Shown here: positions 8,921 to 17,565 of the stretch, one piece after another
Layout of the letters: the number at the start of each line of letters is the position of its first letter
Position numbering within the stretch: the first letter of the stretch is position 1
Assembly: GCF_041378895.1 (NCBI RefSeq)
Contig: NZ_CP144212.1
Span: 1,349,501 to 1,413,500 of the forward strand
Source: Dechloromonas sp. ZY10
Lineage (GTDB): Bacteria > Pseudomonadota > Gammaproteobacteria > Burkholderiales > Rhodocyclaceae
Reading direction: 5' to 3'
Length of the DNA: 64,000 nt
The notes under the pieces: generated by a model
What the model was told of the DNA's origin: nothing
Seen by the model: only the letters and a program-made list of their open reading frames with translations
Databases searched by the model: none
Position numbers and translations under genes: made by a program

Positions 8921-9811
8921 ATGTTGCCGATTCGTTACGTCGAGCCGGTCTATCGTCCACCCAGCGAGGCCGAATCACTGATCTTGCCAGTGACCGACGG
9001 GTGTTCCTGGAATCGCTGCACTTTTTGCGAAATGTATACCGCGCCGCAAAAGAAATTTCGGGCCCGCGACGAAGATGAAGTCCTCGCCAGTATTCGCCGT
9101 ACCGGCGAGTTATACGGGCAGCAGGTGCGGCGGGTATTTCTTGCCGATGGCGATGCCCTGGTCCTGCCGACTCGCCGCCTGCTGACAATTCTGGCTGCTA
9201 TCCGTAGCCATTTTCCGGCGGTCAGAAGGATTTCGAGCTACTGCTTGCCGCGTAACCTGCAGAAAAAGAGTCAGCAGGAAGTGAACGAACTGGCGGCAGC
9301 CGGCTTGAGCATGGCTTATGTCGGAGCCGAATCCGGGGATGATGCCGTGCTGGCAGCGGTGAACAAGGGCGAAACCTATGCTTCCACCTGTGCTGCGCTG
9401 GAAAAGCTTGGCAGCGCTGGAATCACCCGGTCGGTGATGATCCTCAACGGTCTTGCCGGGCAGAGTTGGAGCCGGCAGCATGCAGAAAATTCGGCCCGTC
9501 TGGCGAATGCGACTCAGCCGGAATATCTGGCGACGCTGGTGGTTAGCTTTCCCAGAGGCGAGGAGCGGTTTCGCGCGGCCTTTCCCGATTGGGAGCCGCT
9601 GGCTCCGCCTGCCTTGTTCGCCGAAATGGAGCACTTTCTTTCGGCGCTGGAACTGCGGCGGACAGTGTTCCGCAGCGATCATGCAAGCAACTGGTTGATC
9701 CTCAAGGGAACCCTGGGAGCGGACAAGGAGCGCCTGCTGGCGCAGGTTCGAGCGGCAATGGTCAAACCGGCTGCAGCCGGTTTGCGGCCGGACTGGGCGC
9801 GCGGCTTGTAG
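8921..9811 (+). CDS. Radical SAM protein
   Basis: 296 residues. The iron-sulfur motif near residue 31 is CSWNRCTFC, i.e. C-x4-C-x2-C rather than the canonical C-x3-C-x2-C. This variant is typical of a COG1032-like group of uncharacterised radical SAM proteins (GCSxNxCTFC). Downstream, AGLSMAYVGAESGDDAVL is the usual SAM/GlxxGxESG-type element and ITRSVMILNGLAGQ belongs to the barrel. There is no B12-binding or TRAM domain. The ATG lies 8 bases after the thioesterase stop. The function is unknown; the enzyme class is confident because the cluster motif and barrel elements are clear. Confidence 0.85.
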   Translation: MLPIRYVEPVYRPPSEAESLILPVTDGCSWNRCTFCEMYTAPQKKFRARDEDEVLASIRRTGELYGQQVRRVFLADGDALVLPTRRLLTILAAIRSHFPAVRRISSYCLPRNLQKKSQQEVNELAAAGLSMAYVGAESGDDAVLAAVNKGETYASTCAALEKLGSAGITRSVMILNGLAGQSWSRQHAENSARLANATQPEYLATLVVSFPRGEERFRAAFPDWEPLAPPALFAEMEHFLSALELRRTVFRSDHASNWLILKGTLGADKERLLAQVRAAMVKPAAAGLRPDWARGL

Positions 9812-9889
9812 CCCGGAGACGACGCTCAGGACAAGGCGAATGTAGCAAAGTCGGCTATGATTCGGGCCATCGATAGGAGGATGTTGTTC

Positions 9890-10585
9890 ATGAATACGCT
9901 GCCGCTCACCGAGTCCGATCTGGATCGCCTGGAAGAATTGCTCGAATGTGAAGCCTTCGCTGGCGAGGCGTTCCGTCTTGACGAGATTCAGGCCTTGTTG
10001 TGCGCCGTAATCAGCGGTCCGCAGCCGGTCATGCCCGGGGTCTGGCTGGCCGAGGCGCTGGGGCCCGGTCTGGAGAATGCCGCTGCCGCCGAAGTCGCGG
10101 AAACGGTTGAGTTGCTGATGCGTCTGAACAACGAGATTGCCCAATCCCTGCTGGCAGATGAAACGGTTGCGCCTTTGCTTTATCCGGTGGATGAGGGCAG
10201 CGATCTCTATGATTTCGCTGCCTGGGCTGATGCATATATTGTGGGTGCCAATCTGGGCGGCGACTGGTATGAACAGGCCGGGAAACACGCCGAAGATTTG
10301 TCGGAATTGCTCGAACCCCTGTTTTTGCTCAATGGCATGCTCAAGGAGGATGTCGAGAATAGCGGTGAACGCTGGTTCGCGCCGGCAGAGGAGGCGCGCC
10401 TGATTGCCGATGTCCAGGAAAACCTGCCGCTGATCGTGCAGACCTTGTACAACTTCTGGCGCAACAAGCGAGGGGGAGGCAAGGTTGTAGCGGCAGACGA
10501 GAAGGTCGGTCGCAATGATCCATGCCCTTGCGGCAGCGGCAAAAAATACAAGGCTTGCTGCGGTAGTCCGAGCAAGCTCAACTGA
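9890..10585 (+). CDS. UPF0149/YecA family protein with C-terminal SEC-C zinc motif
   Basis: 231 residues. The N-terminal two-thirds match the YecA/UPF0149 helical fold ([18 protein letters not shown] near residue 37). The C-terminus carries a SEC-C motif, [19 protein letters not shown], also found at the end of SecA. The start was chosen at the ATG preceded by AGGAGG with a 9-base spacing; upstream in-frame ATGs are either inside that ribosome site or lack one. E. coli YecA binds SecA and ribosomes via the metal-bound SEC-C motif, so a ribosome-associated role is possible. The 276 bases downstream are AT-rich and contain no gene. Confidence 0.87.
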   Translation: MNTLPLTESDLDRLEELLECEAFAGEAFRLDEIQALLCAVISGPQPVMPGVWLAEALGPGLENAAAAEVAETVELLMRLNNEIAQSLLADETVAPLLYPVDEGSDLYDFAAWADAYIVGANLGGDWYEQAGKHAEDLSELLEPLFLLNGMLKEDVENSGERWFAPAEEARLIADVQENLPLIVQTLYNFWRNKRGGGKVVAADEKVGRNDPCPCGSGKKYKACCGSPSKLN

Positions 10586-10861
10586 GGGCTGCTTGCCGCA
10601 ACTGCGGCGCGAGGGGCGCGAACAGCCTGCCGTAAAATTGACGGCATCCTTGATGCTTCGTCGAGCCCGTGATTCAGGGATTGCCTTGGCGCCTCGATTC
10701 TTTTCATTTGTTGATTAGAAGTTTTACGGATATAGATCGGTTTTATTTTCTGCGATTCCTTCCCAAGCTTTTTCAACAGCGAATAGAATAAGGTTTCACC
10801 CGGTTCTGCCCAGACGTAATCTGTCGAGCGGTTCCAGGCTATTAGATTAATGAGGTGATAT

Positions 10862-11182
10862 ATGGATTTGACGACGCTTTCAACTGTTGCATTGCGTGAT
10901 CTGTTGCAACAAATTCCGGCTGAATTGAAACGCCGCGAAGCTCAGGAAAAGGCAGCGATTCTTGAAGAATTGCGTGCTCTGGCCAAGGCTCGCGGTTATC
11001 AGATGGAGGAACTTGTCGGCAAGGAAGTGGTCAAGCCGAAGGCCGTGGCCGGGATCAAGGTCCGTGTTAAATATCGTCATCCGCAAAATGCCGAATTGCA
11101 GTGGACCGGTCGTGGCCGCATGCCGAAATGGGTTGAGGCGTGGCAGAGCGCTGGCGGTACGCTTGAGCAACTGCTGGTTTGA
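10862..11182 (+). CDS. H-NS family nucleoid-associated protein
   Basis: 106 residues. An N-terminal helical oligomerisation part ([32 protein letters not shown]) is followed by a C-terminal DNA-binding domain with [21 protein letters not shown]. The TGRGRxPxWV core is the H-NS/MvaT/BpH3-type minor-groove motif. Betaproteobacteria usually encode several such short paralogues. The start has GAGGTGATAT in front. The preceding 276-base intergenic region is clearly richer in A+T than its surroundings, as expected for a promoter that H-NS-type proteins autoregulate (inference). The surE block begins 11 bases after the stop, so read-through into surE is possible. Confidence 0.92.
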   Translation: MDLTTLSTVALRDLLQQIPAELKRREAQEKAAILEELRALAKARGYQMEELVGKEVVKPKAVAGIKVRVKYRHPQNAELQWTGRGRMPKWVEAWQSAGGTLEQLLV

Positions 11183-11193
11183 GGTTGTCGCCG

Positions 11194-11934
11194 ATGCGTA
11201 TTCTGCTCAGTAACGACGACGGTTATTTTGCCCCGGGTTTGGCGGCGCTGGCGGCCGCTCTCGATGGGTTGGGCGAGATTGTCGTCGTCGCGCCCGAGCA
11301 AAATCGCAGCGGTGCGAGTAACTCCCTGACACTGGATCGACCGCTGCATTTAAAAACGGCGGCAAACGGCTTCCATTACGTGAATGGGACGCCGACCGAT
11401 TGTGTGCATTTGGCACTGACCGGCTTGCTTGACCGTCAGCCTGACCTGATCGTTTCCGGGATCAACCTCGGTGCGAATATGGGGGATGACACCATTTATT
11501 CGGGGACGGTGGCAGCAGCTACGGAAGGCTATTTGTTTGGCGTTCCGGCCCTGGCTTTTTCCCTAACCAGCTTTGCCGGGCGACATTTTGAAACGGCAGG
11601 GCGGGTTGCGCGGGAAATGGTCGAGCGTTTTATTGCCAACCCGATTCGTGAGCCGGTCTTGCTCAATGTCAATGTTCCGGATATTCCATATGCCGATCTG
11701 CAGGGGCGGGAAATCACCCGCCTCGGCCGACGCCATAAGGCCGAACCGGTTGTGCGTACGGTTTCTCCGCGTAATGAAACCTTGTACTGGATCGGTGCGG
11801 CCGGGGCGGCAGCCGATGCCGGACCGGGGACCGATTTTCATGCGCTTGAGCAGGGGCGGGTGTCGGTGACGCCACTGCAGATCGATTTGACCCATGTTTC
11901 GCAACTTCCGACAATTCGCGACTGGATGAGGTAA
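11194..11934 (+). CDS. surE: 5'/3'-nucleotidase SurE
   Basis: 246 residues. The metal site is visible at the N-terminus ([16 protein letters not shown]), with [23 protein letters not shown] and [23 protein letters not shown], all diagnostic of SurE. It dephosphorylates nucleoside 5'- and 3'-monophosphates and short polyphosphates in the cytoplasm. The ATG used gives the standard N-terminus; an in-frame TTG five codons earlier is not needed. It heads the conserved surE-pcm-nlpD-rpoS stationary-phase block, with 25 bases to pcm. Confidence 0.96.
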   Translation: MRILLSNDDGYFAPGLAALAAALDGLGEIVVVAPEQNRSGASNSLTLDRPLHLKTAANGFHYVNGTPTDCVHLALTGLLDRQPDLIVSGINLGANMGDDTIYSGTVAAATEGYLFGVPALAFSLTSFAGRHFETAGRVAREMVERFIANPIREPVLLNVNVPDIPYADLQGREITRLGRRHKAEPVVRTVSPRNETLYWIGAAGAAADAGPGTDFHALEQGRVSVTPLQIDLTHVSQLPTIRDWMR

Positions 11935-11959
11935 AAGCCAGGTGTTGCAAGGTATTGGC

Positions 11960-12592
11960 ATGACTTCCCAACGGACGCGGGCGCGCATGATTGACCGCCT
12001 GCGGGAAAAGGGAATCCGTAACGAGGCGGTATTGGCGGCGATGGCTGCCGTACCGCGTCACGTTTTTGTCGAAGAGGCGCTGGCATCCCGTGCTTATGAG
12101 GATACGGCGCTGCCGCTGGGGATGGGGCAGACCATCTCGCAGCCGTTCATCGTCGCCCGCATGATCGAATTGCTGCTCAATGGGCGTCCCGCTCTGGGGC
12201 GGACGCTTGAGGTCGGTGCCGGTTGCGGCTACCAGGCTGCAGTGCTCGGACAATTGACCAGCGAGGTGTATGCACTGGAACGGATTGGTCCCTTGCTGGA
12301 AAAGGCCAAAGCGAACCTGCGCACCTTGCAGCAATTCAATGTCCGCCTGAAATATGCCGATGGCCAGCACGGTTTGCCAGAAGTGGCTCCCTTCGACAGC
12401 ATCATCGTCGCGGCTGCCGGAATTGCGATTCCGCCGGCCTTGCTGGCGCAGCTGGCGCCGGGTGGTCGCATGATCCTGCCGATTGGCGCCGGTGAGCAGT
12501 ATCTGAGCCTGATCGAGCGAACTGCACAAGGCCTGGTTGAGACCCGTCTTGATGCAGTTCGTTTTGTTCCCCTGCTTTCTGGAATGCAATGA
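11960..12592 (+). CDS. pcm: Protein-L-isoaspartate O-methyltransferase
   Basis: 210 residues. The class I SAM-binding motif TLEVGAGCGYQAAVL lies near residue 75, preceded by the Pcm-specific YEDTALPLGMGQTISQPFIVARM substrate loop. PGGRMILPIG follows as post-motif III. The enzyme repairs isoaspartyl residues in aged proteins. The chosen ATG has AAGG at about 8 bases; the TTG six codons upstream is a weaker start. Its stop overlaps the nlpD start by four bases (ATGA), consistent with translational coupling in the surE-pcm-nlpD-rpoS block. Confidence 0.95.
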   Translation: MTSQRTRARMIDRLREKGIRNEAVLAAMAAVPRHVFVEEALASRAYEDTALPLGMGQTISQPFIVARMIELLLNGRPALGRTLEVGAGCGYQAAVLGQLTSEVYALERIGPLLEKAKANLRTLQQFNVRLKYADGQHGLPEVAPFDSIIVAAAGIAIPPALLAQLAPGGRMILPIGAGEQYLSLIERTAQGLVETRLDAVRFVPLLSGMQ

Positions 12593-13569
12593 GCGCAAAG
12601 CCCAATTTTTCTTTCGCCGTTCCGCTCATGGTCGCCTCGACCCTGATCTTGACTGCTTGCATGTCGCAGCCGCCGGCACCCGCCGAGGAGCGCAGCGCTC
12701 CGGTGCGGAATGCAGGAAGCAGCGCCCTGCCGGCCTCTGCGGCGGGGGGCGGCTATCTGGTCAAGCGTGGTGATACTCTGTACCGGATCGCCCTTGAGCA
12801 TGGGCTGGACTATCGCGAGTTGGCGGCGTGGAACGGGATTGCGCCGCCTTACACGATCCGCGAGGGGCAGTCGCTGCGGGTGAGCGCAAACCCGGGGGGG
12901 GGCGGTGGCGAGGCACCGGTTCAGGCCAAGCCGGTCGGTGCGGCGCCGCTGGTCGAGACCCGTCCGCTCGAGCCTCAGCCGGTGGCTGCTGCTGCGGCTC
13001 CTGTTGCCGCTGCGGCAGTTGGCGGTGGCGTCAAGCGCGAACCGCGGGCCGGAAAAGAGCCTTATTCCGATGAGGCTTATGCCCGGCTCAACCGCTTGCC
13101 GGAGACCCCAAAGGTGCCGGAGCCGGCCAAACCGGTTGATGTGGTTCCCTCTCCTGCTGCTGCGGTTGCTGGTGGCGCACCGGCTGCCGCAGTTGCCGCC
13201 GATGAGCTGGTCTGGGCCTGGCCGACGGCGGCTAAGCTCAGTTCCCCGTTCTCCGAGGTGGGCAGCAAGGGGCTCGATTTTGCCGGCAAGGCGGGCGACC
13301 CAGTGCTTGCCGCTGCCGACGGCAAGGTGGTTTATGCCGGGGCAGGCTTGCGCGGCTATGGCGAATTGGTTATCGTCAAACACAATGCGACTTTCCTGTC
13401 GGCCTATGCCCACAACCGCAAGATTCTGGTGCGCGAGGGGCAGCAGGTAACCCGCGGGCAGAAAATTGCCGAAATGGGGAATACGGATGCCGATTCGGTT
13501 AAGTTGCACTTTGAAATTCGCAAGCAAGGTAAACCTGTCGATCCAGCCCAATTTTTGCCAAAACGATGA
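12589..13569 (+). CDS. nlpD: Lipoprotein NlpD (LysM plus degenerate LytM), amidase activator
   Basis: 326 residues. A signal peptide with lipobox (LILTAC, cysteine near 24) is followed by a LysM repeat (GGYLVKRGDTLYRIALEHGLDYRELAAWNGI). Then comes a long Ala/Pro/Val-rich linker and a C-terminal M23/LytM domain. The LytM domain is degenerate: the first zinc ligand region reads KGLDFAGKAGDP without the HxxxD pattern, while SAYAHN and LHFEIR remain. This matches NlpD proteins, which activate the amidase AmiC at the septum rather than cleaving peptidoglycan. It overlaps pcm and rpoS by four bases on each side. In enterobacteria the main rpoS promoter lies inside nlpD; I did not identify one here. 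Confidence 0.94.
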   Translation: MSAKPNFSFAVPLMVASTLILTACMSQPPAPAEERSAPVRNAGSSALPASAAGGGYLVKRGDTLYRIALEHGLDYRELAAWNGIAPPYTIREGQSLRVSANPGGGGGEAPVQAKPVGAAPLVETRPLEPQPVAAAAAPVAAAAVGGGVKREPRAGKEPYSDEAYARLNRLPETPKVPEPAKPVDVVPSPAAAVAGGAPAAAVAADELVWAWPTAAKLSSPFSEVGSKGLDFAGKAGDPVLAAADGKVVYAGAGLRGYGELVIVKHNATFLSAYAHNRKILVREGQQVTRGQKIAEMGNTDADSVKLHFEIRKQGKPVDPAQFLPKR

Positions 13570-14498
13570 GCGACTACCGCGAGCAGCAAGACGAAGAGGA
13601 ATTTTCCCCGGAGCCTGATGAGGCTGTTTTGTTGCCCGAACCGGAGGTGGTGACCCCCGAGCTTGAATTGCTCGAAGATGTCACCCAGTTGTACCTCAAT
13701 GAAATTGGCGCCAAGCCGCTGTTGACACCGGAGCAGGAACTGGCTACCGCCAGGAAGGTGCGGGCTGGTGATTTCGCCGCCCGCCAGAAAATGATCGAGC
13801 ACAATCTGCGGCTGGTGGTGAATATCGCCAAGCACTACCTCAATCGCGGCATCCCCTTGCTGGATCTGGTCGAGGAAGGCAATCTCGGCCTGATCCACGC
13901 GCTGGAAAAATTCGATCCCGAGCGCGGTTTTCGTTTCTCGACTTATGCGACCTGGTGGATTCGCCAGAGCATTGAGCGCGGAATCATGAACCAGTCGCGG
14001 ACGATCCGCTTGCCGGTACATGTGGTTAAGGAAATCAACGTGGTCCTGCGTGCGATGCGGCACCTGGATTCTGCCGAAAAACGCGAGTCGACCGTGGAAA
14101 AGGTCGCTGCGCTGATCGATAAGCCGGTCGAGGAGATTCGGCGCATTCTGGCGCTCAATGAACACATTGCATCGCTCGATGCGCCGCTCGATGTCGACTC
14201 GGCTCACAGCATGGCCGAACTGATTCCTGACGAAGAAGGGCATGACCCGGAGTCCTTGCTCCAGTCAAGCGAGATCGGCTCGCTGCTGGGAGATTGGCTG
14301 AGTCGGCTGTCGGAACGGCAGCGCTTGGTGATCGAGCGGCGTTATGGGCTTAACGGTACCGATATTGCGACGCTCGACAGCATTGCCGGCGAACTCGGAC
14401 TGACCCGCGAGCGGGTCCGCCAGATCCAGATGGAAGGTCTGGATAACCTGCGCAAGATCATCAAGCGCGGCAATATTTCCCGCGATTCCCTGCTCTAA
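13566..14498 (+). CDS. rpoS: RNA polymerase sigma factor RpoS
   Basis: 310 residues with a full sigma-70 group 2 layout. It has region 1.2 (DVTQLYLNEIGAKPLLTPEQE), region 2 (HNLRLVVNIAKHYLNRGIPLLDLVEEGN, then FDPERGFRFSTYATWWIRQSIERG), region 3 (STVEKVAALIDKPVEEIRR) and region 4 with the LGLTRERVRQIQMEGL helix-turn-helix. Position after nlpD and length support RpoS over the housekeeping RpoD. It directs stationary-phase and stress transcription. The start overlaps the nlpD stop by four bases. A weak GC hairpin follows the stop. Confidence 0.96.
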   Translation: MSDYREQQDEEEFSPEPDEAVLLPEPEVVTPELELLEDVTQLYLNEIGAKPLLTPEQELATARKVRAGDFAARQKMIEHNLRLVVNIAKHYLNRGIPLLDLVEEGNLGLIHALEKFDPERGFRFSTYATWWIRQSIERGIMNQSRTIRLPVHVVKEINVVLRAMRHLDSAEKRESTVEKVAALIDKPVEEIRRILALNEHIASLDAPLDVDSAHSMAELIPDEEGHDPESLLQSSEIGSLLGDWLSRLSERQRLVIERRYGLNGTDIATLDSIAGELGLTRERVRQIQMEGLDNLRKIIKRGNISRDSLL

Positions 14499-14505
14499 TC
14501 ACGCT

Positions 14506-14529
14506 ACCCCGGTGCCGGTGCGCCGGGGT
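14506..14529 (+). terminator. GC-rich hairpin after rpoS
   Basis: ACCCCGG and CCGGGGT form a 7-base-pair stem around a 10-base loop, eight bases after the rpoS stop. There is no T-run after it, so intrinsic termination is weak at best. It may also serve the convergent mltB end. Confidence 0.4.
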
Positions 14530-14542
14530 GGGTGGTTTGGCG

Positions 14543-15592
14543 TCAGCGGGGCAGACGCAGGCGGATTTCCTCGGCCAGCTGGAAAACCGACATCGCGTAG
14601 AAGCTGGAGCGGTTGTAGCGGGTAATGACATAAAAGTTGTCGTGACCCAGCCAGTACTCCGTTTCGCGTTCGGGCGAAACCAGGTCAATCAAGGCCACTC
14701 GTGCCTGTTCGCCAAGTTCGTTGCTGATCCCGGCGGCACGCAATTCGCGTTCACCGAGCGTGGGGCGGATACCTGCTTCAAGCAGTTCGGCCGGTGGTGC
14801 CGAGTTGCCGCGTACTGCTTCGGCAATCGGTTTGCCGGCCTGCCAGCCGTGCTGTTCGAGAAAGCGGCCGACGCTACCGATGGCATCGTCCACGCTGCCT
14901 GACAGGTCCACTCGCTGATCGCCGTCAAAGTCGACGGCATAACGCCGCTGACTGCCGGGCATGAATTGCGGAATGCCGATGGCGCCGGCAAACGAGCCCT
15001 TGACCGTCAGCGGATCAAGCTGGTTTTCCCGGCTCAGCAGCAGGAATTGTTCGAGTTCGGTGCGGAAGAAGTCGGCACGTGGCGGATAGTGAAAGGCCAG
15101 CGTTCCCAGTGCTTCGAGCACCCGGAAGCCACCGGTGTTTTTACCGTATTCGGTCTCGACTCCGATGATTGCGACAATGATTTCTTCCGGAACACCGTAG
15201 AGGGCGCTGGCCCGGCTTAGCCGGTCGCGGTGTTGCACCCAGAAACGAACCCCGCCATCAATTCGCCGTTCGTTCAGGAAACGAGGGCGATAGCGTTCCC
15301 ATGAGCGTTGCTGCGGTGTCGCCGGGGGCTTGATCAGCTGCAGCACGCGCGGATTGGCGCGCACCTGGGCAAACTGGGCAAGCAGGGTGTCGGCATTGAA
15401 ACCATGGCGCTGTTCCATGTCGCGGGCAAAACTGACCACCGCACTGTCATCTGCCAGCGGAGGGAGTTTTTCCGGGGCCGGTTTGCCGGCCGCCACGGTC
15501 AACGGTGCGTAGAGGGCAAAAATGGCAGCCAGCGTCCAGGGGCTCGGCGCCCGGCGCAGCTGGGTGAAAAGCGAGAGGCGGGGAGTTCTCAA
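14543..15592 (-). CDS. mltB: Lytic murein transglycosylase B
   Basis: About 349 residues. It is the SLT/MltB family: catalytic glutamate in IIGVETEYGKNTGGFRVLEALGTLAFHYPPRADFF, then GSFAGAIGIPQFMPGSQRRYAVDFDGD. A signal-peptide-like hydrophobic segment (WTLAAIFALYAPLTVAAG) lies near residues 20-40; no lipobox cysteine is seen, so a soluble periplasmic form is likely. No ATG is available near the start. A TTG overlapping the stop of the upstream transglutaminase gene (TTGA), with AGGAAACAGG in front, is the best candidate. The enzyme cleaves peptidoglycan to 1,6-anhydromuropeptides. It is the last gene of the moxR-DUF58-tgpA run. Confidence 0.9.
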   Translation of the reverse strand: MRTPRLSLFTQLRRAPSPWTLAAIFALYAPLTVAAGKPAPEKLPPLADDSAVVSFARDMEQRHGFNADTLLAQFAQVRANPRVLQLIKPPATPQQRSWERYRPRFLNERRIDGGVRFWVQHRDRLSRASALYGVPEEIIVAIIGVETEYGKNTGGFRVLEALGTLAFHYPPRADFFRTELEQFLLLSRENQLDPLTVKGSFAGAIGIPQFMPGSQRRYAVDFDGDQRVDLSGSVDDAIGSVGRFLEQHGWQAGKPIAEAVRGNSAPPAELLEAGIRPTLGERELRAAGISNELGEQARVALIDLVSPERETEYWLGHDNFYVITRYNRSSFYAMSVFQLAEEIRLRLPR

Positions 15593-17565
15593 AACCTGTT
15601 TCCTTTTGCGAGTTGCGCCACAGCGGCGCGTAGTTGCCGGGCGGCGGTCACGGCAGCCGTGGGGGGGGAGGGAGGCCCGTAGCGGGCCGCCAGATAAACC
15701 TGGACTACCTGGGCGAAAGCCGGAGCACGTGCCGGCATTTCCTGGTTGACGCGGGCGAGCAAGGCCAGCGGCGCTTCGCCCGGCTGGCAGTGTACTTGGT
15801 GGCGGGCCAGAATGCGCAAGGCGCGTTCCCATTCCTGGCGCAGCGGGTCCCGGCGTGGCCGATGCCAGAGCAACCGGAGTGCCAGTCCGGCCAGCAGCAG
15901 GCTGCCGCCGCCGGTCAGCAGCAGCGCCCAGCGCCGCCAATCGCTGGTGGCCACGCCAACGGCGGCCAGCCACTGACGTTGGCGTTCGGCGTTGTAACCA
16001 ATGAAATACTGGTTCCAGGCGTTGTTGGCCGCATCCCAGCGGTGGCGCAGCGCCAGCAGCCAGTCGGTGCGTAGTGCCGCGAGCAGCGGGAGCGGCTCAC
16101 CGAGCGGGAGAGCGGCGACGATGCCGCGTTCAATTCGTTCGGGAGCAACGGCCGCAGTCGGGTCAACCCGTTGCCAGCCTTCGCCGGCAAGCCAGACTTC
16201 GGTCCAGGCATGGGCATCGGACTGGCGGACTTCAAAATAGCCATCTACCGGATTGAGTTCGCCCCCCTGGTAGCCGCTGACCACGCGGGCCGGTACCCCG
16301 GCGGCACGCATCAGCAGGGCAAAGGCGGCTGCATAATGCTCGCAGAAACCGCGCCGGGTAGTGAATAGAAAGTCATCGATCGCATGTTGGCCGAGGATTG
16401 GCGGTTGCAGGGTGTAGGCAAACGGGGCTTGGGCAAATAATTGCAGAGCCTGGACGACACGCTCCCGGGGCGACGCAATGCGCTCCTGCCATTCACGTCC
16501 CAAGGCTTGGCTGCGCGGGTTGCTGTCACCCGGCAGGCGCAGGTTGCGTTGGAGCTCCCCGGGGCTGGCCTCGCGGTTAAAACGGTAATCGAGATGGGCA
16601 GCCAGGCGCACGCGCTGGCGTTCATGCAGCGGCTCGCGGCTGCGCAGGCTGAGGCTGGGCGTCAACTCCGCATCGGCCGGCCAGGCGCCCGGCGCGTCGA
16701 GCGCCAACAGCCAGTGCTGGCGGCTGGCCTCGAGGGTCGATTCATAGGTCAGAGTCGGGCCGGTGGCTTCAATCCGGGGGGCTTGGCGGCTGGCCAGCAG
16801 GGGGCGCCAGGCGTTCCCTTGCAGCAGTTCCAGTACCGGTCCGCGCCAGTAAAGCAGACGCCGGGGCGGTGGTGTTTCATCGAAGCGAACCCGGAAGGCA
16901 ATTTCACCGCTCAGTGCCAGATCGGCGATGCTCCCTGGCTCGATCTGTTCGGCCAGGCCGCTGCGGGCGCGCTGCGCATCTTGCGGCAAGCCCCACAGCG
17001 GGCCGGAAATACGCGGGAAGAGGATGAACAGCAGGAGCGTCAGCGGGATCGCCTGCAGGCACAAGCGGGCCGCTTCGCGCAGCAGCGCCCGGGGGGGCAG
17101 GACGCTGGTCTGGAGGCGCAGCAGCGCGGCAACGATCAGCCAGAGCGCAAGCAGCAGCCAGAGTGCGGTAGGGATACTCTGGCTGTGGAGGAAGTGGGTG
17201 AGCAGCAGGAAGCAAGACAAGGTCAGCAACACCATCGCATCGCGCCGGCTGCGCAGTTCGAGCAGCTTCAGCGTAGCCATTGCGACGAGGAGGGCAATTC
17301 CGGGGTCGCGGCCAAACAGGCTGCGGTATTCGAGTGCGATGCCGGTTGCCGCGATGCCGACCAGGGGCAGCAACAGCCAGCGCGGAGGCAATTGCCCCTG
17401 GCGCATGGCCTGAGTCAGGCTCCAGGCAAGCAGCACGGCACAGCCGAATGTCAGCCAGGGGGGGAGTTGCCCGGCGTGCGGCAACAGACTGGCGACGGCG
17501 GCAGCCTGCAGCCAAGGCAGGGCGGCGTGCTCGAGAGCAGCCGGGGCGGCCAGCGGCTGACTCAT
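15589..17565 (-). CDS. tgpA: TgpA-type membrane transglutaminase (DUF3488-transglutaminase-DUF4129)
   Basis: 658 residues. Several N-terminal transmembrane helices (roughly 20-210) precede a periplasmic transglutaminase core with the papain-like triad: cysteine in TTRRGFCEHYAAAFALLMR, histidine in SDAHAWTEVWL and aspartate in RVDPTAAV. A further transmembrane helix (WALLLTGGGSLLLAGLALRLL) and a C-terminal DUF4129-like tail follow. Pseudomonas TgpA is essential and periplasmic; the substrate is not settled. Its start overlaps the DUF58 stop (ATGA) and its stop overlaps the mltB TTG start, so the genes are coupled. MoxR-DUF58-TgpA is a widely conserved trio. Confidence 0.92.
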   Translation of the reverse strand: MSQPLAAPAALEHAALPWLQAAAVASLLPHAGQLPPWLTFGCAVLLAWSLTQAMRQGQLPPRWLLLPLVGIAATGIALEYRSLFGRDPGIALLVAMATLKLLELRSRRDAMVLLTLSCFLLLTHFLHSQSIPTALWLLLALWLIVAALLRLQTSVLPPRALLREAARLCLQAIPLTLLLFILFPRISGPLWGLPQDAQRARSGLAEQIEPGSIADLALSGEIAFRVRFDETPPPRRLLYWRGPVLELLQGNAWRPLLASRQAPRIEATGPTLTYESTLEASRQHWLLALDAPGAWPADAELTPSLSLRSREPLHERQRVRLAAHLDYRFNREASPGELQRNLRLPGDSNPRSQALGREWQERIASPRERVVQALQLFAQAPFAYTLQPPILGQHAIDDFLFTTRRGFCEHYAAAFALLMRAAGVPARVVSGYQGGELNPVDGYFEVRQSDAHAWTEVWLAGEGWQRVDPTAAVAPERIERGIVAALPLGEPLPLLAALRTDWLLALRHRWDAANNAWNQYFIGYNAERQRQWLAAVGVATSDWRRWALLLTGGGSLLLAGLALRLLWHRPRRDPLRQEWERALRILARHQVHCQPGEAPLALLARVNQEMPARAPAFAQVVQVYLAARYGPPSPPTAAVTAARQLRAAVAQLAKGNRF

